Shown here one piece after another: positions 31,129 to 35,915 of a DNA stretch of 35,915 nt. Made by a program: the position numbers and the translations under genes. This stretch comes from a virus. The stretch spans positions 1 through 35,915 of the IMG/VR virus record IMGVR_UViG_3300046529_000635; one strand, written 5' to 3'. The notes under the pieces are model-generated. The model saw nothing but the letters and a program-made list of their open reading frames with translations, ran no database searches and was not told where the DNA came from. Numbering within the stretch: position 1 is the first letter of the stretch; each line of letters opens with the position of its first letter.

Positions 31129-31305
31129 CTACTTTAGATGATTTTTAATGTCTTCTTCATCACCAATATAAGCGGCTTTTAATTTCTCTCTATCGAAAAG
31201 CTTTACAAACTTTTCTACTGATTTGTTAGCTGCAAACACCGCTCCACTAATGAAGCATAGAACGCTCCATGCAAACAGGCCGAGAAATTCTAGTATAAAT
31301 TCCAT
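31129..31305 (-). CDS. Small membrane protein
   Basis: A 58-residue protein starts at ATG 31305 (AGGA 8 nt upstream). Residues about 2-22 (EFILEFLGLFAWSVLCFISG) form one membrane span, followed by a charged tail (VEKFVKLFDREKLKAAYIGD). It precedes the broken membrane gene. Unknown role; a cluster of small membrane proteins occurs here. Confidence 0.63.
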   Translation of the reverse strand: MEFILEFLGLFAWSVLCFISGAVFAANKSVEKFVKLFDREKLKAAYIGDEEDIKNHLK

Positions 31306-31310
31306 TTGAT

Positions 31311-31637
31311 TTATCCTATTTCTAGCATTGCATTGACCAACGATAAGACTTCGGGGGCGAATTTTGTTTTTCCGTCTTGGGATATGAGCCATGAAATGTA
31401 GGATGGGTCGATTTTGCAGATTGTTTCGACCTTTTCGCCGACATATTTGCCGAATGGAAGATCGTCGTCGAGTTTTAGGATTAGCTTCGCCCGGATTATT
31501 GATCGGAGGAAGACGGAAATGTAGTCTTCAATGCTTATATCTCGTTCTTCGGAGAGCTTGGCGCTTGCTTTTTCTACTAAGGTTGCGGGGAGGTAGATTG
31601 CTTTTACGATGCCTTCGGGTATTTTTCGTTTTGACAT
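31311..31637 (-). CDS. Ribbon-helix-helix-like domain fused to a QSregVF-type domain
   Basis: The 108-residue protein has an N-terminal VKAIYLPATLVEKASAKLSEERDISIEDYISVFLRSI (11-47), compatible with ribbon-helix-helix, and a C-terminal LPFGKYVGEKVETICKIDPSYISWLIS (60-86) matching the small domain (DUF3820/QSregVF_b) also found at the end of exonuclease X-type proteins. This pairing suggests a DNA-associated regulator. GGAG is 10 nt before the ATG. Confidence 0.68.
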   Translation of the reverse strand: MSKRKIPEGIVKAIYLPATLVEKASAKLSEERDISIEDYISVFLRSIIRAKLILKLDDDLPFGKYVGEKVETICKIDPSYISWLISQDGKTKFAPEVLSLVNAMLEIG

Positions 31638-31703
31638 TGGGATGGGACTCCGGGATCGGGGTCGGGATCGGTTGTGGTGGTCGCTGTCGCGATGGGGGAT
31701 TAT

Positions 31704-31946
31704 TTATTGTTCGGCGGGGACTTCTCTGAATTCTGGTCGGAAGTTGCTGGGTGTTTGGCCACGGAGGATTGTTACTCCGGATTGGGTTGTTTCGTGATGG
31801 TAGGCGTTTACTTCATCGACGCATTGATCGACTGTATAGCCGAAAGATAAGCAGTTCCAGAATATTTTGTAATCGATCTGCGCAGCCGAGATTGGGGTGG
31901 AGAATGCAATAGTGGCGATGGCGGTAGCGATTAGAAGTCGGTTCAT
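31704..31946 (-). CDS. Exported small protein
   Basis: An 80-residue protein starts at ATG 31946 (AAGGA 9 nt upstream, ATGA overlap). Residues 1-21 (MNRLLIATAIATIAFSTPISAA) form a classical Sec signal peptide with a likely cleavage after SAA. The mature part has two Cys (NCLSFGY, DQCVDEVNAY), suggesting one disulfide in the periplasm, and an extended tail. Exported phage proteins often modify the envelope or block superinfection; the role here is unknown. Confidence 0.7.
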   Translation of the reverse strand: MNRLLIATAIATIAFSTPISAAQIDYKIFWNCLSFGYTVDQCVDEVNAYHHETTQSGVTILRGQTPSNFRPEFREVPAEQ

Positions 31947-32383
31947 TGGAGGGTTTCCTTCTTGTTCCAGGACCAAAAGACTTGGCCGTTAACGGCGGAT
32001 TGTGGGCGGAGGACACGGTTTGTGGTTATTGCCGCTTCGACTTCGGATGCAGAGGCGAACCATTCGAATGCAGGGCAAACTTTCCAATGTTCGGCTATGT
32101 TGGAAGGAAAATCGACTGTTTTACCTTCAAGGTCGGCAGCGAATATAACTGCGTTGCCGTTGAATAATTGGGTGCCGAGGCGGAAATAGGTTGTTTGCTT
32201 TGGCCGCATTAGGCCGAATTCGAAAACAATGATGTGGAATGTTGTGTCGTGGTATCCTCCAATGGAACAGAAATCGACTTCGCCCCTTTTTAGGTTGACA
32301 AGTTTCATAGCATCCGTGTAGACGGGAACATTGTGGAGTTCGATTGTTTTGGCGTCGGTGTTTATGATGGCGAACTTTGGCAT
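31943..32383 (-). CDS. DUF3846-like hypothetical protein
   Basis: A 146-residue protein with TTYFRLGTQLFNGNAVIFAADLEGKTVDFPSNIAEHW then VEAAITTNRVLRPQSAVNGQVFWSW resembles the DUF3846-type phage family. Predominantly beta. GGAGG lies 8 nt before the ATG. Function unknown. Its TGA overlaps the start of the exported protein. Confidence 0.6.
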   Translation of the reverse strand: MPKFAIINTDAKTIELHNVPVYTDAMKLVNLKRGEVDFCSIGGYHDTTFHIIVFEFGLMRPKQTTYFRLGTQLFNGNAVIFAADLEGKTVDFPSNIAEHWKVCPAFEWFASASEVEAAITTNRVLRPQSAVNGQVFWSWNKKETLQ

Positions 32384-32395
32384 GGGGGCGGCCTC

Positions 32396-32770
32396 CTATT
32401 CGGGTTTTTTGAAAGAAAACATTCTTACCATTGGTTTTCCGTTGGGGTCGAGCTTGAATTGGGCGAGGATAGCTAGGGATCGGTCGTAGTTGATCTTTTC
32501 AGCATCGGCTGCGGGGATGAAGCCGACGTGGAATTCGTCGTTGCGGTTGTATTCCATTGCTTCTTGTACTTCTGGGCGGGCGCGAATGCGGTCGAATGGA
32601 ATGTCGGACTTGGCGATCCAGACGCCGATTGCATTGGGATCTTTTGGATGGTTTGGATCAGCATGTAGGATGAGTGGAGTGTTTAGGGGAATGTGTTTTA
32701 GGATTGAGACTCCTGGCGGACGAAAGAACGCACCGACGATTGGGAATGTTAGGTCGGGTTTGGTATTCAT
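32396..32770 (-). CDS. HIRAN-domain protein
   Basis: The 124-residue protein contains FPIVGAFFRPP...ILKHIPLNTPLILHADPNHPKDPNAIGVWIA and a VGFIPAADAEKI strand, fitting the HIRAN domain (about 100 residues), which binds DNA 3' ends in HLTF/Rad5 and occurs alone in phages. It may recognise DNA ends or stalled forks. GAGAGG lies 9 nt before the ATG. Confidence 0.8.
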   Translation of the reverse strand: MNTKPDLTFPIVGAFFRPPGVSILKHIPLNTPLILHADPNHPKDPNAIGVWIAKSDIPFDRIRARPEVQEAMEYNRNDEFHVGFIPAADAEKINYDRSLAILAQFKLDPNGKPMVRMFSFKKPE

Positions 32771-32793
32771 GGGTTTATGCCTCTCGGTTTGGG

Positions 32794-32901
32794 TTATTTA
32801 AAAAATCCGAATATCGATAGGATTAATACTATTAATAATATCAATAGATATGCTTTTATAAAATCATTGGGGCGGGGTATCATGTGGAAGTGTTGGTCCA
32901 T
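32794..32901 (-). CDS. 35-residue membrane peptide
   Basis: A very short frame begins at ATG 32901, preceded by TCAGAACA and AGGGA 10 nt further, and encodes a short N-terminus, then a hydrophobic span (AYLLILLIVLILSIFGFFK). The start lies 17 nt after the previous stop. Its size and span suggest an inner-membrane peptide. It is the last frame before the HIRAN gene. Confidence 0.58.
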   Translation of the reverse strand: MDQHFHMIPRPNDFIKAYLLILLIVLILSIFGFFK

Positions 32902-32917
32902 TGTTCTGAGTCCCTCT

Positions 32918-33094
32918 TTAGCGGTGGCGGCGAGGATGCCAATCGTATAGAGTTGGGATTTCTTTTGTAACAAAATAGACTGCAATTTCTTCAACCGCGC
33001 AATCGGGTATATCGATGGCATGTTTGCGCACAATGTCATAGAGTTCTTTTTGAACAGCATCTAGGGCGCGGGTCATTTCGTCGCGGGTTGCCAT
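32918..33094 (-). CDS. 58-residue hypothetical protein
   Basis: This frame overlaps the YkgJ-type gene's stop by TAATG and covers an otherwise unannotated 177 nt. It is helical at the start (TRDEMTRALDAVQKELYDIVRKHA) and ends with a basic HPRRHR. No family is recognised; the perfect start context supports expression. Confidence 0.63.
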   Translation of the reverse strand: MATRDEMTRALDAVQKELYDIVRKHAIDIPDCAVEEIAVYFVTKEIPTLYDWHPRRHR

Positions 33095-33642
33095 TATTTT
33101 TGTTCCATAGAGAGAACCATATATGAACCGAATGGTTCATTTTCTGCAACGAACTTGAGACCTTCGTATTCGGGAGTTTTTATCAAGCGGCCAAGGTAGA
33201 TTTTACCGTCTCTGAAATGGTTTACTTCGAGGGTAGAGTAATTTACCACATTTAGCGCCGTGCAAAGTTCGGTTTCAAGGATTAATTTTATGATTTGGCT
33301 AAGTTTGCCATCGTTGATTGTTCCGGCCTTTTTAGCGTCACAGATAACTATGGTTGTGTGGAATAGTGGAAATGGTTTATCTGGATCGGGGTATGGGGTT
33401 ATTAGGACACCCGAGTTGTCGGGGCGGAAAGATTCGTCGGAACCAATGCCGTCAATATAACCGCAACGGTATCGTGAGCAGGGTTCGGGACGGGAAGAAT
33501 AGATGCTGCATCGGGTATTGGGTCCAAGAGAACCGTCTAGGTGTTTGCAGTTTTGGGTTGGATACTTTTTTAATTCGGCTATGCCTAAGAATATGCAACA
33601 TGCAAAACATGAGCCGCAGGAACGGGATTTTGGTTCATTCAT
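33094..33642 (-). CDS. YkgJ-family cysteine-cluster protein
   Basis: The 182-residue protein has the CxxCxxCC cluster (C9, C12, C15, C16), then NCKHL (C32), TRCSIY (C45) and RPEPCSRYRC (C55, C60), the pattern of the YkgJ/PF03692 metal-binding family, which binds Zn or Fe and is found in bacteria and phages. The C-terminal half has ELCTALNVVNY and looks like a separate domain. AGGGA lies 10 nt upstream and the ATG is preceded by TCAGAACA. Function unknown. Confidence 0.8.
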   Translation of the reverse strand: MNEPKSRSCGSCFACCIFLGIAELKKYPTQNCKHLDGSLGPNTRCSIYSSRPEPCSRYRCGYIDGIGSDESFRPDNSGVLITPYPDPDKPFPLFHTTIVICDAKKAGTINDGKLSQIIKLILETELCTALNVVNYSTLEVNHFRDGKIYLGRLIKTPEYEGLKFVAENEPFGSYMVLSMEQK

Positions 33643-33678
33643 TGTTCTGAGTTCCCTATGAATGCCCTATAAGGGGGC

Positions 33679-34062
33679 TCATTTCTTGGTTTTCTTGGAC
33701 TCAGCGGAATGTCTTGGTGATTTTGGTATTGGTGGCCAAGGTTGTATAGGCTCACCAGGTTTGTAGTTATGTGAAACACCACTGGCGATTTCTGGCATGT
33801 CTTTGATAAACCGATAGCAGTCTTTGGATGGATGCATTTCTTCTATTTCGCAAATTATTTTAAAATAGGCGAGGCTTCTGGTGTTTACGGCCATGCATTG
33901 GGGTTCGTAGCCAGAGCGCATTATGGAAAGAATGGTTCCATTTGGGTTGTAGCCGCGAACGTCGGAAACAATACAACGGTGGATTGGGTTGTTGGGGGCG
34001 TGGGCGATATCGGCGATGTAGTAGTGGCCGAACTTGAGGTCTTTGGGGTGTAGGGATGGCAT
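33679..34062 (-). CDS. Hypothetical phage protein
   Basis: The 127-residue protein begins LHPKDLKFGHYYIADIAHAPNNPIHRCIVSDV and ends with a Pro/Lys-rich tail (PWPPIPKSPRHSAESKKTKK). The N-terminal region looks like a small beta domain with EEMHPSKDCYRFIKDMP. AAAGGA lies 7 nt before the ATG. No family recognised. Confidence 0.6.
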   Translation of the reverse strand: MPSLHPKDLKFGHYYIADIAHAPNNPIHRCIVSDVRGYNPNGTILSIMRSGYEPQCMAVNTRSLAYFKIICEIEEMHPSKDCYRFIKDMPEIASGVSHNYKPGEPIQPWPPIPKSPRHSAESKKTKK

Positions 34063-34121
34063 GATTAGTTCCTTTCAGTCCAAGCGAGGAGCCTTTTTGC
34101 TACATGCTCAGGTAGCCGATT

Positions 34122-34685
34122 TTATTCTCCGCCGTATGCGGCTTTTAGTTGATCTTCAGACAAAACTTCGCGTACTTTCTTATCGGCTGGAACCATTGGA
34201 ATAATGGTTATTAGCCAATTGCTCATTGTTGGGGCGATTTCGCGTAGCTCTTGTCCGGTTGTGTCGCCCACAGTTTTGCCGTTTGGTAGAACCATTTCGA
34301 GTAGAAGAATTTGAGCCTTCTTGTGAATGGCCTTTTTGAGCATCTCCTCTGTTCGAATGTTTAGCTCTTGTGTAATTTCCTCCTGTTTCTTAATTTCTTC
34401 TTCAGAAGGCAATGGTTTTGTTTCTTTTCTTTCTTCTGTAGATGATAGATCAATGTCGAGCGGCACTTCAGGTTGAATACTGCGCAAATTGTTAGCGAAC
34501 CAGTATTCGAAGATGGCTCGCATGACAGTCGGCTTTTCGCGAACTTCGTGCCACATTGTTTCTTCAAGATCGCCTTCGGACATTGAAGGGTTATGTTCGA
34601 TAAGTTTTAGCAAAATTCCACGCGGACTGTCCCGATGATAGGATTGCCGCTTGGCGCCTTGCTTTCCGGTGTGAGTAGTGGACAT
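34122..34685 (-). CDS. Hypothetical protein of a family shared with alphaproteobacterial genomes
   Basis: The 187-residue protein has an N-terminal helical part, a coiled-coil linker (EEIKKQEEITQELNIRTEEM) and a C-terminal domain with LLEMVLPNGKTVGDTTGQELREIAP...VREVLSEDQLKAAYG. I recall LxMxLPNGK-xGDxTG-xEL proteins from Rhizobiales genomes and phages, suggesting host contact, but no function. CAGGAG lies 7 nt before the ATG. Confidence 0.63.
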   Translation of the reverse strand: MSTTHTGKQGAKRQSYHRDSPRGILLKLIEHNPSMSEGDLEETMWHEVREKPTVMRAIFEYWFANNLRSIQPEVPLDIDLSSTEERKETKPLPSEEEIKKQEEITQELNIRTEEMLKKAIHKKAQILLLEMVLPNGKTVGDTTGQELREIAPTMSNWLITIIPMVPADKKVREVLSEDQLKAAYGGE

Positions 34686-34706
34686 GGTTTAACTCCTGTT
34701 GAATTG

Positions 34707-35666
34707 TTAGAGGTCAAGGTCCAGGATAGTTTTTTTAAAGTTTCTTATTAGAGATAATCTAACTTTTGAAAGATTCAAAAGATGATCTCTATTTTTTAAT
34801 CTTTGATTTTTTTCTCTTTCTTTATGTAAAGATAGATTGTTATCTCGATTATATTTGGTTCTACATTTTGGAGAACAAAAACGAGTACCTCTATATGCAT
34901 GAATACTTCCTAAATGTAATTCAAAAACCAAACCACATAGTTTGCATTGACCAAAGTATCCGATTAGTGGTGATGTATGTCTATATTTAGAGGTTTCTTT
35001 TTTATTATTAGAGATAATAATACTTGGTGATATCTCCAATTCATTTTTTATAAGCTGTATTATTGCTGTTCCGTGTTTATTTCTACAGGAATGTGAACAA
35101 TATTTGTGCCCTAAAATACTATTACTTAATAGTAAAAATGATTTTCCACATATAATACATTGACCGTAATATCCGATATAGAGTATTGGCCGACTACATT
35201 TTGTAGAGCAAAATCGTTTAGCTGCATCTCTGCCATGACCTAGTGGAAAATACGTTCCGCAAGTTATACATTGTCCGCTATGACCAGCGTATTCTGAAGA
35301 TTCAAGATGGATTATTTTTGCAGTACATTCGTATGAGCAAAAGAATCGCTTATTGGCGCCTTTTGTTCCATTAGACGTTAAGAGAAAAGTTTTTCCACAT
35401 GTTTTACATTGGCCACTAAATCCAGTAATAGAAAATCCATGATGAGCCCAACGACATTTTACGGAACAATATCTTGGTTTATCTAAACTTCTTTTATCTA
35501 GTAAAAAAGCTGATCCACATTCTATACACTGACCGCTATGACCATAAATTCCTTTTGTACTGTAACTTCCAAGTGGGCGACCGCGCTGATTAGATTTAGG
35601 TTTATATGAGACTATTGATTGTGCAATAGCTTCAAATAAATTATCTTCTTCTTCTTCATAAATCAT
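34707..35666 (-). CDS. Five-zinc-ribbon protein with DLDL tail
   Basis: A 319-residue protein with five tandem CxxC...CxxxC units: C47/50/67/71, C87/90/110/114, C133/136/153/157, C170/173/190/194 and C241/244/264/268. Each repeats the pattern GQCxxCGxxFxL...(R/K)(F/Y)CSxxC. The linker (about 196-230) and the C-terminal basic helix (about 272-314, HKEREKNQRLKNRD) are Lys/Arg-rich. The end is ILDLDL. The gene is visibly AT-richer than its surroundings, suggesting separate acquisition. It probably binds nucleic acid; a homing-endonuclease-associated zinc module is an alternative. No catalytic motif is seen. Confidence 0.78.
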   Translation of the reverse strand: MIYEEEEDNLFEAIAQSIVSYKPKSNQRGRPLGSYSTKGIYGHSGQCIECGSAFLLDKRSLDKPRYCSVKCRWAHHGFSITGFSGQCKTCGKTFLLTSNGTKGANKRFFCSYECTAKIIHLESSEYAGHSGQCITCGTYFPLGHGRDAAKRFCSTKCSRPILYIGYYGQCIICGKSFLLLSNSILGHKYCSHSCRNKHGTAIIQLIKNELEISPSIIISNNKKETSKYRHTSPLIGYFGQCKLCGLVFELHLGSIHAYRGTRFCSPKCRTKYNRDNNLSLHKEREKNQRLKNRDHLLNLSKVRLSLIRNFKKTILDLDL

Positions 35667-35683
35667 TATTAGTATTCCTTTAG

Positions 35684-35914
35684 TCAGTCGGCCTCGGCGG
35701 TTGCGAGAGCGGAGGTTGTTGCTTCGGCGGCGGCCATTACGACGGTTCGGGACTTGGCTTCGGTTTCTTTGCCAAGGCTGCCGGGGACGAAGATTGTTCC
35801 AAAAGAACCGGAGTCGGGGTCATTTGAGGAATGGAGTGGAGAGCCATAACTGTCTTTAAAACCAGCTTCAAGTTCGGCGTGTTGTTCTAGAAGCGCAAAG
35901 CCAAGTCTGCGCAT
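35684..35914 (-). CDS. Hypothetical protein, possibly cut by the window edge
   Basis: The frame runs to the right edge, with an ATG at 35912-35914 that may be the start or internal. The 76 residues contain GFKDSYGSPLHSSNDPDSGSFGTIFVPGSL and a long Ala/Thr/Glu tail (MAAAEATTSALATAEAD). No family is recognised. Since the SD would lie outside the window, the start cannot be decided. Confidence 0.5.
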   Translation of the reverse strand: MRRLGFALLEQHAELEAGFKDSYGSPLHSSNDPDSGSFGTIFVPGSLGKETEAKSRTVVMAAAEATTSALATAEAD

Positions 35915-35915
35915 A

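Noticed and set aside
34766-34990. Plus-strand frame opposite the zinc-ribbon gene
   Set aside because: It lies fully within a conserved multi-ribbon gene; AT-rich composition explains it.
1-35915. Integrase, recombinase or transposase gene
   Set aside because: No tyrosine or serine recombinase, or transposase motif, was seen in any supported gene, so lysogeny cannot be argued from this window.

Overview
The window is a piece of a tailed double-stranded DNA bacteriophage genome (or a prophage or assembled viral contig). It carries almost back-to-back genes in two blocks that converge at about 7.83-7.89 kb, many with ATGA or TAATG overlaps and AGGA-type ribosome binding sites. No integrase, transposase, tRNA, rRNA or CRISPR array was seen. 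The host cannot be read directly. A cobalamin-dependent ribonucleotide reductase, a ThyX-type thymidylate synthase and several small proteins of types I associate with phages of Alphaproteobacteria suggest a proteobacterial, perhaps rhizobial-type, host. This is a weak inference.

Plus strand, 1-7829: late tail genes. An N-terminally cut tail hub-like protein is followed by six tail, fibre or decoration-type proteins, including one built of about five short beta repeats and one with a recognisable tail-fibre N-terminus. A membrane-anchored protein closes the block, with a strong intrinsic terminator at 7850-7882. Capsid, terminase and lysis genes are not in the window.

Minus strand, 35914 down to 7887: an early/middle block of about 60 genes. 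From about 24 kb downward it is a DNA replication and nucleotide factory: RecB/Cas4-like nuclease, Sak4-like RecA-fold ATPase, a possible ssDNA-binding-type protein, a UDG plus 3'-5' exonuclease protein, dCTP deaminase-like protein, family A DNA polymerase, DUF3987 helicase-like ATPase, dNMP kinase, ThyX, class II ribonucleotide reductase and a PrimPol primase. Among these sit probable host-takeover or counter-defence genes: a 2H phosphoesterase resembling anti-CBASS Acb1, a NADAR-domain protein and a truncated PurM-like protein. From 24 to 35.9 kb the block is mostly small accessory genes: ribbon-helix-helix, HNH, HIRAN, ParB-like and YkgJ-type proteins, several single-span membrane peptides, one exported protein and a five-zinc-ribbon protein.

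Most striking points: (1) the family A polymerase is divided into two genes so that the 3'-5' exonuclease active site itself is split (ExoI/II in one protein, ExoIII at the start of the other) with nine genes between them; (2) four unrelated proteins end in the same acidic tail (DLDL, up to four DL units) and a fifth has a related one, with differing codons, suggesting a shared docking peptide; (3) an AT-rich gene encodes five CxxC...CxxxC ribbons plus that tail; (4) a small membrane/coiled-coil gene is broken by one in-frame TAA; (5) six genes under 60 codons, with good start signals, fill what would otherwise look like gaps.
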